From the NCBI RefSeq assembly GCF_029203285.1, contig NZ_CP115669.1:1-64000 (forward strand): DNA of 64,000 nucleotides, read 5' to 3'. The stretch's first letter is position 1; every line of letters starts with the position of its first letter. The notes beneath the pieces are model-generated. The model was not told where the DNA came from and ran no database searches. It was given only the letters and a program-made list of their open reading frames with translations. A program made the position numbers and the translations under genes. This stretch comes from Pseudomonas sp. PSE14 (GTDB lineage Bacteria; Pseudomonadota; Gammaproteobacteria; Pseudomonadales; Pseudomonadaceae). Shown in pieces: positions 30,112-40,354 of this stretch.

Positions 30112-31052
30112 GCGCCCAGCACCTGGCCGGCGGCGAATTGCTCGCGGCGGCTGTTGAACAGGTCGGCTAAGGCCAGCGGCTTGCCGCCGGGCAGTTGCAG
30201 GCGGGTCAGCAGCAATGCGCCTTCACCACAGGCGACCAGCAGGCCGTCGCGGCTGGCGTCGAGGATCTTGCCCGGCTCGCCCTTGCCCTGCGCGGGCTTG
30301 GCGCCGAGCACTTTCAGCGCGGCATCGCCCAGGGTGGTGTGGCACACCGGCCAGGGGGTGAAGGCGCGGATGCGGCGCTCCAGTTCGTCGGCCGGGCGCG
30401 ACCAGTCGATGCGCGCCTCTTCCTTGTTCAGCTTGTGTGCATAGGTGGCCAGGGTGTCGTCCTGCACTTCGCCCTCGAGCGTGCCGGCGGCGAGACCGGC
30501 AATGGCCTCGACCACGGCTTTCGGGCCGAGCTCGGCCAGACGGTCATGCAGGCTGCCGCCAGTATCCTCGGCGGAAATCGGCGTGCTGACCTTGAGCAGC
30601 ATCGGCCCGGTGTCCAGGCCGGCTTCCATCTGCATCACGGTGACACCGCTTTCGGAATCGCCCGCTTCTACCGCGCGCTGGATCGGCGCGGCGCCGCGCC
30701 AGCGCGGCAGCAGGGAGGCGTGGCTGTTGATGCAGCCCAGGCGCGGGATGTCCAGCACCACCTGCGGCAGGATCAGCCCGTAGGCCACCACCACCATCAG
30801 GTCCGGCTTGAGCGCCGCGAGTTCGGCCTGGGCGGCCGGGTCGCGCAGGGTCGGCGGCTGCAGCACGGTCAGGCCGTTCTCCAGGGCGAGCTGCTTGACC
30901 GGGCTGGGCATCAGCTTCTGGCCGCGGCCGGCCGGACGGTCCGGCTGGGTGTAGACGGCGACGATCTCGTGCGGCGTATCGAGCAGGGCCTTGAGGTGCT
31001 CGGCGGCGAATTCCGGGGTGCCGGCGAAGACGATGCGCAGTGCTTGGCTCAT
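30108..31052 (-). CDS. fmt: Methionyl-tRNA formyltransferase
   Basis: Transfers formyl from 10-formyl-tetrahydrofolate to initiator Met-tRNA. The 314-residue protein has the formyltransferase core with [20 protein letters not shown] and the C-terminal tRNA-binding domain. Length is standard. It overlaps rsmB by four bases. Def lies upstream on the same strand, but a terminator-like hairpin at 31063-31095 separates the two. Confidence 0.97.
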   Translation of the reverse strand: MSQALRIVFAGTPEFAAEHLKALLDTPHEIVAVYTQPDRPAGRGQKLMPSPVKQLALENGLTVLQPPTLRDPAAQAELAALKPDLMVVVAYGLILPQVVLDIPRLGCINSHASLLPRWRGAAPIQRAVEAGDSESGVTVMQMEAGLDTGPMLLKVSTPISAEDTGGSLHDRLAELGPKAVVEAIAGLAAGTLEGEVQDDTLATYAHKLNKEEARIDWSRPADELERRIRAFTPWPVCHTTLGDAALKVLGAKPAQGKGEPGKILDASRDGLLVACGEGALLLTRLQLPGGKPLALADLFNSRREQFAAGQVLGA

Positions 31053-31062
31053 ATCGGGCTCT

Positions 31063-31095
31063 TCAAAAAGAAAAGGCTTGCCGGGGCAAGCCTTT
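31063..31095 (-). terminator. Terminator or attenuator between def and fmt
   Basis: AAAGGCTTGCC (31072-31082) pairs with GGCAAGCCTTT (31085-31095). On the minus strand the stem is followed by TCTTTTTG. It lies in the 54-base gap between def and fmt, two genes usually cotranscribed. Confidence 0.75.
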
Positions 31096-31106
31096 GGGGA
31101 TGGGGG

Positions 31107-31613
31107 TTACGCCTGTTGCCGATGCTGCTTTTCCAGCTTCTTGCGGATGCGGTCGCGCTTGAGGTTGGACAGGTAATCGACGAACAGCTTGCCGTTCAGG
31201 TGATCGCACTCGTGCTGGATGCACACGGCGAGCAGGTCCTCGGCGATTTCCTCGAAGGGCTTGCCGTCGCGATCCAGCGCCTTGATGCGCACGCGCAGGG
31301 GACGGTCTACATTTTCGTAGAAGCCGGGAACCGACAGGCAACCTTCCTGGTACGGACCTTTCTCTTCGGTCAGCTCTTCCAGCTCGGGATTGATGAACAC
31401 GCGCGGCTCGGATTTGTCCTCGGAGAGGTCCATCACGATGATCTGCTTGTGCACGTTCACCTGGGTGGCGGCCAGGCCGATGCCGGGGGCCTCGTACATG
31501 GTCTCGAACATGTCGTCGATCAGCTGGCGAACGCTGTCATCGACCTCCGTGACCGGCTTGGCGATCGTGCGCAGGCGCGGATCGGGGAATTCGAGAATGT
31601 TCAGAATGGCCAT
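31107..31613 (-). CDS. def: Peptide deformylase
   Basis: Metal hydrolase that removes the N-formyl group from nascent proteins. The 168-residue protein has the three family motifs: GIGLAATQV (44-52), EGCLSVP with metal ligand Cys92, and QHECDHL with His134, Glu135 and His138. The gene is divergent from tsaP. Confidence 0.97.
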   Translation of the reverse strand: MAILNILEFPDPRLRTIAKPVTEVDDSVRQLIDDMFETMYEAPGIGLAATQVNVHKQIIVMDLSEDKSEPRVFINPELEELTEEKGPYQEGCLSVPGFYENVDRPLRVRIKALDRDGKPFEEIAEDLLAVCIQHECDHLNGKLFVDYLSNLKRDRIRKKLEKQHRQQA

Positions 31614-31751
31614 ATGCGTTTGTGATGCACTTGTGGAATAAAGTCAAAATCGACTGCTAATATGCTGAGCAGCATCGAAAAACGGCTGGAAAGCGCGGTA
31701 GGGGCGGCTTCCAGGCGTTTCATGTGTACACATAATAAAGGGATTCACCGC

Positions 31752-32777
31752 ATGAGGAAAACACTACTCGCCCTGCTGCTGCTAGCCGCAGGCGGGGTGG
31801 CTCAAGCTGCCGTGCAGCTCAAGGAAGGCCACCCGGACCGCTATACCGTAGTGAAAGGCGACACCCTCTGGGACATCTCCGGCAAGTTCCTCAGCAAGCC
31901 TTGGAAGTGGCCGGAAATCTGGCACGTGAATCCGCAGATCCAGAACCCGCACCTGATCTATCCGGGCGACGTGCTGAGTCTGGTGTACATCGATGGCCAG
32001 CCGCGCCTGATGCTCAACCGCGGTGAGTCGCGCGGCACCATCAAGCTGTCGCCGCGGGTGCGCAGCACCCCGATCGCCGAAGCGATCCCGACCATTCCGC
32101 TGGACAAGATCAACGCCTTCCTGCTCTCCAACCGCATCGTCGATGACGAAACCGCGTTCACCAGCGCACCCTATGTGGTCGCCGGCGACCAGGAGAGCGT
32201 GATCAGCGGCGCCGGCGATCGCGCCTACGCCCGCGGCAACGCGCTGTCCGAAGAGAACAGCTACGGCATCTTCCGCCAGGCCAAGGTCTACTCCAACCCC
32301 GAGACCGGCGAAGTGCTGGGCATCGACGCCATGGACGTCGGCGGTGCCAACGTCACCGCGAAGGAAGGCGACGTTGCGACCCTCCAGCTGACCCGTACCA
32401 CCCAGGAAGTCCGTCCGGGCGACCGCCTGTTCCCCACCGAGGAGCGTGCGATCACCTCGACCTTCATGCCCAGCGAGCCGACCACCCCGGTCAAGGGCAC
32501 CATCATCGACGTGCCGCGCGGCGTGACCCAGATCGGCAAGTACGACGTGGTGACCATCGACAAGGGCTCTCGCGACGGTCTGGCCGAAGGCAACGTGCTG
32601 GCGATCTACAAGCTGGGCGAAACCGTGCGCGACCGCGTCACCGATGACATGGTGAAGATCCCGGACGAGCGCTCGGGTCTGCTGATGATCTTCCGCACCT
32701 ACAACCGACTGAGCTATGGCCTGGTGCTGACCGCCAGCCGTTCGCTGGAAGTGAACGACAAGGTGCAGAACCCCTGA
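31752..32777 (+). CDS. tsaP: LysM-domain protein TsaP (type IV pilus secretin-associated)
   Basis: Exported peptidoglycan-binding protein. From ATG 31752 it has 341 residues: a signal peptide ending in VAQA (residue 19), a LysM domain at about 30-78 (YTVVKGDTLWDISGKF ... IYPGDVL) and a long C-terminal domain. The P. aeruginosa orthologue upstream of dprA (PA0020) was named TsaP and anchors the PilQ secretin ring to peptidoglycan. The longer in-frame ATG at 31662 would bury the signal peptide and is rejected. A strong terminator follows. Confidence 0.87.
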   Translation: MRKTLLALLLLAAGGVAQAAVQLKEGHPDRYTVVKGDTLWDISGKFLSKPWKWPEIWHVNPQIQNPHLIYPGDVLSLVYIDGQPRLMLNRGESRGTIKLSPRVRSTPIAEAIPTIPLDKINAFLLSNRIVDDETAFTSAPYVVAGDQESVISGAGDRAYARGNALSEENSYGIFRQAKVYSNPETGEVLGIDAMDVGGANVTAKEGDVATLQLTRTTQEVRPGDRLFPTEERAITSTFMPSEPTTPVKGTIIDVPRGVTQIGKYDVVTIDKGSRDGLAEGNVLAIYKLGETVRDRVTDDMVKIPDERSGLLMIFRTYNRLSYGLVLTASRSLEVNDKVQNP

Positions 32778-32796
32778 GTTCAGCCCCTGGCTGAAG

Positions 32797-32822
32797 AAAA
32801 CCCCGCTTCGGCGGGGTTTTTT
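32797..32822 (+). terminator. Rho-independent terminator after tsaP
   Basis: AAAACCCCGC-TTCG-GCGGGGTTTT followed by TT: a 10-bp stem with tetraloop and a T-run of six. Confidence 0.93.
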
Positions 32823-32916
32823 ATGGGTGTGTTTCGGAACGGTCCGACTGCGGTGGCGCGTCTTGGACGGCAAAGTCTGAGCGAACTCTTCCCGCTCGCC
32901 GCAAAGGACTGCCGCC

Positions 32917-34011
32917 ATGCCCGTCGATGTCTCCCCTGCCGAAGCCGAGGCGCGCCTGCGCTTGCATGCCCTGCCCGAGCTGGGCCCCAGGCGCTTCCGG
33001 CGCTTGATGTCGGCGTTCGGCTCGGCTTCCGCTGCCCTGAGCGCACCTTCCTCCGCCTGGCGTTCGCTGGGCCTGCCACAGGAGTCCGCCGAACGGCGTC
33101 GGGATGCCGGTATCCGCGAGCAGGCGGCCACCGCGCTGCGCTGGCTGGACGACCCCGCTCACCACCTGCTGGCCTGGGACGACCCCGCCTACCCCGCGCT
33201 GCTGGCCGAGCTGGTGGACGCACCGCCGCTGCTGTTCGTGGCCGGCGAGGTGGCGTTGCTGGAGCGCCCGCAGCTGGCCATGGTGGGTAGCCGGCGAGCC
33301 AGCAAGCCGGGGCTCGATACCGCGCGGGCCTTTGCCCGCAGCCTGGCCGGCGGCGGCTTCGTCATCACCAGTGGCCTGGCGCTGGGCATCGACGGCGCCG
33401 CCCACGAAGGCGCGCTGGAGGCCGCCGGAGGGACCGTCGCCGTGCTCGGCACCGGCCTTGAGCATCTCTACCCGCGCCGGCACGTCGGCCTGGCGCAGCG
33501 CATCATCGAGCAGGGTGGCGCGCTGGTCTCGGAACTGCCGCTGCACAGCCCGCCACAGGCGGCGAACTTTCCCCGGCGCAATCGCATCATCAGTGGCCTG
33601 TCGCTGGGCGTGCTGGTGGTGGAGGCCAGTCCTTCCAGTGGCTCGTTGATCACCGCCCGTCTCGCGGCGGAACAGGGGCGCGAGGTCTATGCCATTCCCG
33701 GATCGATCCACCATCCCGGTGCGCGCGGCTGTCACGAACTGATCCGCCAGGGCGCTTCGCTGGTGGAAAGCGTCGACCACATCCTCGAGGGCCTGCGCGG
33801 CTGGACCCGGCCAGCCGCGCCTGCGGCATCGCGGGAGCGCGAACCCGCGCATCCCCTTCTCGACCTCCTGCGCGCCGCCCCGCAGAGCAGCGAACAGCTG
33901 GCGCTGGGCAGCGGCATGGAACTGCCTGACGTGCTGGTGGCGCTGACCGAACTGGAGCTGGACGGACGGGTGGCCTGCGAGGCCGGCGTCTGGGTGCATC
34001 GTGCCCCCTGA
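32917..34011 (+). CDS. dprA: DNA processing protein DprA
   Basis: Binds incoming single-stranded DNA and loads RecA in natural transformation. The 364-residue protein has an N-terminal helical region, the Rossmann-like DprA domain (VGSRRASKPG, SGLALGIDGAAHEGAL, FPRRNRIISGLS, ASPSSGSLITARLA) and a C-terminal winged-helix domain (about 300-360). AAGGA lies eight bases before the ATG. TsaC follows 41 bases later on the same strand. Confidence 0.95.
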   Translation: MPVDVSPAEAEARLRLHALPELGPRRFRRLMSAFGSASAALSAPSSAWRSLGLPQESAERRRDAGIREQAATALRWLDDPAHHLLAWDDPAYPALLAELVDAPPLLFVAGEVALLERPQLAMVGSRRASKPGLDTARAFARSLAGGGFVITSGLALGIDGAAHEGALEAAGGTVAVLGTGLEHLYPRRHVGLAQRIIEQGGALVSELPLHSPPQAANFPRRNRIISGLSLGVLVVEASPSSGSLITARLAAEQGREVYAIPGSIHHPGARGCHELIRQGASLVESVDHILEGLRGWTRPAAPAASREREPAHPLLDLLRAAPQSSEQLALGSGMELPDVLVALTELELDGRVACEAGVWVHRAP

Positions 34012-34052
34012 GCACGTAAACTGCCGCGCATCGCAGATCCGAGGAGTTCCCG

Positions 34053-34610
34053 ATGTACAGCAACTGGCGTACCCAGCGCATGGCCCAGGTCGTGCGCGAT
34101 GGCGGTGTGATCGCTTACCCGACCGAAGCCGTCTGGGGGCTGGGTTGCGACCCGTGGAACGCCGACGCGGTGTACCGCCTGCTGGCGATCAAGGCGCGTC
34201 CGGTGGAGAAGGGCCTGATCGTGGTGGCCGCCGACATCGACCAGTTCGACTTCCTGCTGGACGACCTGCCGGACGCCTGGCGGGAGAAGCTGGCCGCCAG
34301 TTGGCCCGGCCCGAACACCTGGCTGGTGCCGCACCAGGACCGCCTGCCCGAGTGGGTGACCGGCCAACACGACACCGTTGCTCTGCGCGTCAGCGACCAT
34401 CCGCTGGTGCGCGAGCTGTGTCTCCATACCGGCCCGCTGATCTCCACCTCCGCCAACCCTGCCGGCCGTCCGGCCGCGCGTACGCGCCTGCGCATCGAGC
34501 AGTACTTCCATGATGAGCTGGATGGGGTGCTCGGCGGCGCCCTGGGCGGGCGACGCAATCCGAGCCTGATTCGCGATCTGCGGACCGGCGAGACCGTTCG
34601 TCCGTCGTAA
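34053..34610 (+). CDS. tsaC: L-threonylcarbamoyladenylate synthase TsaC (Sua5/YrdC family)
   Basis: Makes threonylcarbamoyl-AMP from threonine, bicarbonate and ATP for the t6A37 modification of tRNAs. The 185-residue single-domain YrdC protein has the nucleotide/substrate motifs [23 protein letters not shown] and [14 protein letters not shown] lies six bases before the ATG. Confidence 0.95.
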   Translation: MYSNWRTQRMAQVVRDGGVIAYPTEAVWGLGCDPWNADAVYRLLAIKARPVEKGLIVVAADIDQFDFLLDDLPDAWREKLAASWPGPNTWLVPHQDRLPEWVTGQHDTVALRVSDHPLVRELCLHTGPLISTSANPAGRPAARTRLRIEQYFHDELDGVLGGALGGRRNPSLIRDLRTGETVRPS

Positions 34611-34631
34611 GCCGGATAAGAGGGTGTAATG

Positions 34632-34694
34632 CGGTTCGCGAGCAAGCTCGCTCCTACAGACGCGCTTTTCGTAGGAGCGAGCTTGCTCGCGAAC
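34632..34694. repeat. REP pair
   Basis: Two complete REP arms in inverted order (GGTTCGCGAGCAAGCTCGCT then GTAGGAGCGAGCTTGCTCGC) separated by about 13 bases, between convergent tsaC and qorA. Confidence 0.92.
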
Positions 34695-34709
34695 GCTCTT
34701 CTGCCCTGA

Positions 34710-35687
34710 TCAGGGCAACAGGATCGTCGATCCGGTCGTGCGCCGCGCCGCCAGCTCGGTTTGCGCCTTGGCGGCATCGGCCAGGGCGAAGCGTTGGTTG
34801 ATCTCCACCTTCACCTTGCCGCTGGTGATCATGCCGAACAGGTCGTCGGCCATCGCCTGCAAGCGTTCCGGCGTATTGGCGTAGCCGAACAGCGTCGGGC
34901 GGGTGACGTAGAGCGAGCCCTTCTGCGACAGAATGCCCAGGTTCACTCCGTCCACCGGGCCGGAGGCGTTGCCGAAGCTCACCACCAGGCCGCGCTGGGC
35001 GGTACAGTCCAGCGAGGTCAGCCAGGTGTCCTTGCCCACCGAGTCGTAGACCACCGGGCACTTCCTGCCCTCGGTCAGCGCCAGCACGCGTTCCACCACG
35101 TTCTCGTGGCTGTAGTCGATGGTCGCCCAGGCGCCGTGGGATTTCGCCAGTTCCGCCTTGGCGGTCGAACTGACCGTGCCGATCAGGTGCGCGCCGATGG
35201 CCTTGGCCCACTGGCAGGCGATCAGCCCGACGCCGCCGGCCGCCGCGTGCCAGAGGATGGTCTGGCCGGGCTGCACGTTGTAGGTCTGGCGCAGCAGGTA
35301 CTGCACGGTGAGGCCCTTGAGCATCACGGCGGCGGCTTGTTCGAAGGTGATCGCGTCCGGCAGCTTCACCACGTTCGCCGCCGGCAGCACGTGCAGCTCG
35401 CTGTAGGCGCCCAGCGGCCCGGTGGCGTAGCCGACACGGTCGCCCACCTTCACATTGGTCACCGCGCTGCCGATGGCTTCCACCTCGCCGGCGCCTTCGG
35501 TGCCCACACCCGAAGGCATCGTCGGCGCGGGGTACAGACCGCTGCGGTAGTAGGTATCGATGAAATTCAGGCCGATGGCGCGGTTACGCACGCGCACCTC
35601 GTTGGGGCCGGGTTCGGCTGGGGTGTAATCGACCAGTTCTAGGACTTCCGGGCCGCCGGTCTTGGCGAATTGAACACGCTTGGCCAT
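34710..35687 (-). CDS. qorA: NADPH:quinone oxidoreductase (zeta-crystallin type)
   Basis: Zinc-independent medium-chain dehydrogenase/reductase that reduces quinones with NADPH. From ATG 35687 it has 325 residues, with the GroES-like N-terminal domain and the nucleotide-binding loop HAAAGGVGLIACQWAKA. CAGGAGAGCGAC precedes this ATG; a longer in-frame version runs into the hemF promoter. It is divergent from hemF. Confidence 0.93.
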   Translation of the reverse strand: MAKRVQFAKTGGPEVLELVDYTPAEPGPNEVRVRNRAIGLNFIDTYYRSGLYPAPTMPSGVGTEGAGEVEAIGSAVTNVKVGDRVGYATGPLGAYSELHVLPAANVVKLPDAITFEQAAAVMLKGLTVQYLLRQTYNVQPGQTILWHAAAGGVGLIACQWAKAIGAHLIGTVSSTAKAELAKSHGAWATIDYSHENVVERVLALTEGRKCPVVYDSVGKDTWLTSLDCTAQRGLVVSFGNASGPVDGVNLGILSQKGSLYVTRPTLFGYANTPERLQAMADDLFGMITSGKVKVEINQRFALADAAKAQTELAARRTTGSTILLP

Positions 35688-35758
35688 GTCGCTCTCCTGC
35701 AATGCGCGAGGCTGGCGCCCCGCTGGGGAAAAGACCTTCATCCAAGCCGCCGGCTTGA

Positions 35759-36775
<1,017 letters not shown>

Positions 36776-36790
36776 CCCTCCTCTTTTGGG

Positions 36791-36864
36791 CGGTTCGCGA
36801 GCAAGCTCGCTACAAAAGCCTGCGAGCCGGGTCGCTCTTCGTAGGAGCGAGCTTGCTCGCGAAC
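36791..36864. repeat. REP pair
   Basis: Inverted REP pair between hemF and aroE; the left arm lacks two bases (CTCGCTACA instead of CTCGCTCCTACA). Confidence 0.88.
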
Positions 36865-36934
36865 CCGCCTGGCACGACGGCGGAAAAACCGGCAAGCTCT
36901 CCGCCCTTCCGATCCTCTCGTCCCAGGACTTTCC

Positions 36935-37756
36935 ATGGACCGCTACTGCGTCTTCGGCAACCCCATCGGCCACAGCAAATCGCCGCAGATCCACCGCCTG
37001 TTCGCCGAGCAGACCGGCCAGACGCTGACCTATGACGCGCGGCTGGCGCCGCTGGACGACTTCGCCGGGAATGCCCGCGAGTTCTTCGAAGAGGGCCTGG
37101 GCGGCAACGTCACCGTACCGTTCAAGGAAGACGCCTACCGCCTGGCCTCCGAGCTGACCGAGCGCGCGCGCCGGGCCGGCGCGGTGAACACCCTGAAGAA
37201 GCTCGACGGCGGCGGACTGCTGGGCGACAACACCGACGGCGCCGGGCTGACCCGCGACCTGACGGTGAACCACGGCGTCGTGCTGCGCGGCGCGCGCATC
37301 CTGGTGTTGGGTGCTGGCGGCGCGGTACGCGGCATTCTCGAACCCTTCCTCGCCGAGCAGCCGGCGTGCATCGTCATCGCCAACCGCACGGCGTCGAAGG
37401 CTCAACAGCTGGCGGAAGAGTTCAAGGATCTGGGGACGGTCAGTGGCGGCGGTTTCGACCTGCGCGATGAGCCGTTCGACCTGATCGTCAACGGCACCTC
37501 GGCCTCCCTGGCTGGCGAGTTGCCGCCCATCGATCCGGCGTTGATCCAGCCGGGGCATACCGTCTGCTACGACATGATGTACGGCAAGGACGTGACCGCG
37601 TTCAACCGATGGGCCGCCAAGCACGGCGCGGCGCGCTGCATCGATGGGTTGGGCATGCTGGTGGAGCAGGCGGCGGAAGCCTTCCTGTTGTGGCGCGGCG
37701 TGCGGCCGGATTCGGCGCCGGTCCTCGATGAGTTGCGCCGTCAGCTGAAGGGCTGA
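36935..37756 (+). CDS. aroE: Shikimate dehydrogenase (NADP+)
   Basis: Reduces 3-dehydroshikimate to shikimate in aromatic amino acid synthesis. The 273-residue protein has NPIGHSKSP at 9-17, the catalytic Lys64 in NVTVPFKE, Asp101 in NTDGAG and the NADP-binding loop [12 protein letters not shown] lies six bases before the ATG. The hemF-aroE order is conserved in Pseudomonas. Confidence 0.97.
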   Translation: MDRYCVFGNPIGHSKSPQIHRLFAEQTGQTLTYDARLAPLDDFAGNAREFFEEGLGGNVTVPFKEDAYRLASELTERARRAGAVNTLKKLDGGGLLGDNTDGAGLTRDLTVNHGVVLRGARILVLGAGGAVRGILEPFLAEQPACIVIANRTASKAQQLAEEFKDLGTVSGGGFDLRDEPFDLIVNGTSASLAGELPPIDPALIQPGHTVCYDMMYGKDVTAFNRWAAKHGAARCIDGLGMLVEQAAEAFLLWRGVRPDSAPVLDELRRQLKG

Positions 37757-37761
37757 GCACC

Positions 37762-37783
37762 GATTCGCGAGCGGGCTCCTACA
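37762..37783. repeat. Solitary partial REP
   Basis: ATTCGCGAGCGGGCTCCTAC resembles one REP arm with a shortened core. It lies between convergent aroE and the SulP gene; no partner arm is present. Confidence 0.55.
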
Positions 37784-37797
37784 GATGAAGCCCGGCT

Positions 37798-39357
37798 CTA
37801 TTCCTCGACCTGCAACATCCCGCCCTTCCCCATCTGCTTTTCCAGCTCCGCGCGCACCCGTGGCCGCGCGTTGCGCAGTACCAGGCTGCGCCCTTCGCTG
37901 GCGAGGCGGCGGGCTTCCTGCTGGAGCATCTGCGCGCCGGCGAAATCGATGAAGTTGACGTGGTGGGCATCCAGCACCAGACGTTCGCTGCGGCTGTGCT
38001 GCATCCGTTTCTGCAGGTAATCGCAGGCGCCGAAGAAGATCGAACCTTCGATGCGCAGCACTTCTTCGTCTTCCCTCTCCCACTGCTGCACGCGTGGCTG
38101 CGAGGTGCGCTTGAGGTAGAAGAACAGCGAGGCCAGCACGCCAGCGTAGACGGCGTTCTGCAGCGGCAGCAGCAGCGTCGCGGCGAGGGTCAGCAGCATC
38201 ACCAGGGATTCTGCGCGGCTGCCTTTCCACAGTGCGCGCAGGGCCGGGCGATCGACGAGGTTCCAGCAGATCAGCAGGATGCCGGCGGCCATGGCCGGCA
38301 GTGGGATGTGGTTGATCAATCCGGCGCCGGCCACCGCCAGCAGCGCTACCCACAGCGCCGAGAAGACCCCGGCCAGCGGCGTGCGTGCGCCGGCGTCCTG
38401 GTTCAGCCCGGAGCGGGTGAAAGAGCCGGCGGACAGCGTGCCCGACAGCCAGGGCCCGATCAGGTTGGACAGCCCCTGTGCACGCACCTCCTGGTTGGCA
38501 TCCAGCACCTGGTGCGAACGCGCGGCCAGCGCGCGGGCGATGGACAGGCTCGTCACCAGCCCGAGCATGCCGCAGGCCACGGCGGCGGGCAGCAACTGGG
38601 CGATGGCGGAGAGATCGAACGACAGCGAACTCAGCGGCGGCAGCGCGCTGCGAAATGCGGCGACCTTGGCCACCTCGGCAAAGGTCGCCGGCATCGCCCA
38701 GACCAGCGCGCTGGCGCCGAACAGACCGACCAACAGCGCCGGCCCGCGTCGCCACAGGCGCTTCACCAGCAGGCTCAGCGCGAGGCTGAACACGCCGACC
38801 AGCAACGAAGGTCCATGGAAATCCTGCAGCTTCCACCACAGTGCGGCGGCACTGGTCAGCGCCGTGCCCTGCCCGCTCGCGGTGATGCCGAGCAGATAGG
38901 GCAGCTGGCCGATGACGATCACCAGCGCCGCGCCGCAGGTGAAGCCCAGCAGCACCGAGTGCGAGACGAAGTTCACCAGCACGCCGAAGCGCAGCATGCC
39001 CAGCAGCCACTGGAACAGCCCGGCGAGGAAGGTCAGCAGCAGCGTGTACTGGATGAACTGCGCGCTGCCTGGCGTGGCCAAGGGTGCGATAGCGGTGAAC
39101 AGCACCACCGAGATCGCCGCCGTCGGCCCGCCGACCATGTGTTTCGACGAACCCCACAGGCAGGCGATCAGCACCGGTAGCATCGCCGCATAGAGCCCGT
39201 ATTCGGCTGGCAAGCCTGCGATCAGCGCGTAGGCCATGGACTGCGGCAGGGCGAGCACCGCGCTGGAGAGGCCGACGCCCAGGTCACGACGCAGGTCGCG
39301 CCCCGTGACTTGCGGCAGCCAGGCGAGGAACGGCAACAGGCGGATCAGGCGCTCCAT
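37798..39357 (-). CDS. SulP-family anion transporter with STAS domain
   Basis: Inner-membrane anion permease of 519 residues: about ten to twelve hydrophobic segments (about 25-390), the SulP signature near the N-terminus (LPQSMAYALIAGLPAEYGLY) and a C-terminal cytoplasmic STAS domain (about 420-515). It follows choX by seven bases and betC before that, so it is the last gene of a choline-O-sulfate operon. It could import choline-O-sulfate or sulfate, or export the sulfate released by BetC; the sequence does not decide. Confidence 0.88.
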   Translation of the reverse strand: MERLIRLLPFLAWLPQVTGRDLRRDLGVGLSSAVLALPQSMAYALIAGLPAEYGLYAAMLPVLIACLWGSSKHMVGGPTAAISVVLFTAIAPLATPGSAQFIQYTLLLTFLAGLFQWLLGMLRFGVLVNFVSHSVLLGFTCGAALVIVIGQLPYLLGITASGQGTALTSAAALWWKLQDFHGPSLLVGVFSLALSLLVKRLWRRGPALLVGLFGASALVWAMPATFAEVAKVAAFRSALPPLSSLSFDLSAIAQLLPAAVACGMLGLVTSLSIARALAARSHQVLDANQEVRAQGLSNLIGPWLSGTLSAGSFTRSGLNQDAGARTPLAGVFSALWVALLAVAGAGLINHIPLPAMAAGILLICWNLVDRPALRALWKGSRAESLVMLLTLAATLLLPLQNAVYAGVLASLFFYLKRTSQPRVQQWEREDEEVLRIEGSIFFGACDYLQKRMQHSRSERLVLDAHHVNFIDFAGAQMLQQEARRLASEGRSLVLRNARPRVRAELEKQMGKGGMLQVEE

Positions 39358-39364
39358 CGCCGGC

Positions 39365-40321
39365 CTACAGCTTGGCCTTCACGGCGGCCAGGGCGTCGCC
39401 GCCGTCGCGGGTCTTCACGCCGGCCAGCCACTGGTCGAGGCGCTGCGGGTTGGCCTTGATCCAGGCCTTCACCGCGTCGGGGTTCTTCACATTCTTCTCC
39501 AGCACCTCGGCCATGATGGCGTTCTCCATCGTCAGGTCGAAGGACAGGTTCGCCAGCAACTTGCCGCTGTTCGGGCACTGCTCGCTGTAGCCGTTGCGGG
39601 TGACGGTGAACACGCTGCCGGTGCTGCCGAAGTATTTCTCGCCGCCGGTGAGGTACTTCATGTCGTACTTCACGTTCATCGGGTGCGGCGTCCAGCCGAG
39701 GAACACCACCCAGCGCTCGCGCTTCACCGCGCGACCGACCTCGGCGAGCATCGCCTGCTCGCTGGATTCCACCAGTTTCCAGTCGCCCAGGCCGAACTCG
39801 TCACCCGTGATCATCTTCTGGATCGACAGGTTGGCCGGCGCGCCGGAGCCGATGCCGTAGACCTTCCTGTTGAACTGGTCGGCGTGCCTGTCCAGGTCGG
39901 CGAAGGTCTTCACCCCGGCGTTCCACACGTAGGTCGGCACGGCCAGGGTGAACTCGGTGCCCTGCAGGTTCTTCGCCAGCTGGGTGACCTGCTTGCTGGC
40001 GATGAACTGGTCATGGAAGCCCTGCTGCGCCGGCATCCAGTTACCGAGGAAAGCGTCCACCTGACCGTCGCGCAGGCCGCCGTAGGTGATGGGTACCGAG
40101 AGGGTATCGATCTTCACGGTGTAGCCCAGACCTTCGAGCAGGAAGGCGGCCACGCCGTTGGTCACCGCGATGTCGGTCCAGCCCGGATCGGCCAGCTTCA
40201 CCGTAGCGCAGGCTTCATCTTCAGCCCGGGCCAGCGGACCGCCCAGCGCGAGCGCGCCGGCCAGCAATAACGCGGATGCATCTCGTGCGGTGAAGCGTCG
40301 TACGGTGAATAGCTTGTTCAT
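39365..40321 (-). CDS. choX: Choline-type ABC transporter substrate-binding protein
   Basis: Periplasmic binding protein of the OpuAC/ProX-like family for quaternary amines, 318 residues with a signal peptide (cleavage near PLARA-ED, residue 33). Family blocks include VKLADPGWTDIAVTNGVAAF and FLGWTPHPMNVKYDMKYL, which supply the aromatic ligand box. It lies between betC and the SulP gene with no ATPase or permease beside it, so it must share another transporter's membrane parts. Ligand may be choline, betaine or choline-O-sulfate. Confidence 0.87.
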   Translation of the reverse strand: MNKLFTVRRFTARDASALLLAGALALGGPLARAEDEACATVKLADPGWTDIAVTNGVAAFLLEGLGYTVKIDTLSVPITYGGLRDGQVDAFLGNWMPAQQGFHDQFIASKQVTQLAKNLQGTEFTLAVPTYVWNAGVKTFADLDRHADQFNRKVYGIGSGAPANLSIQKMITGDEFGLGDWKLVESSEQAMLAEVGRAVKRERWVVFLGWTPHPMNVKYDMKYLTGGEKYFGSTGSVFTVTRNGYSEQCPNSGKLLANLSFDLTMENAIMAEVLEKNVKNPDAVKAWIKANPQRLDQWLAGVKTRDGGDALAAVKAKL

Positions 40322-40354
40322 GCTCCCATCCCCTTCGGCTTGTTGTGGTTGTCG

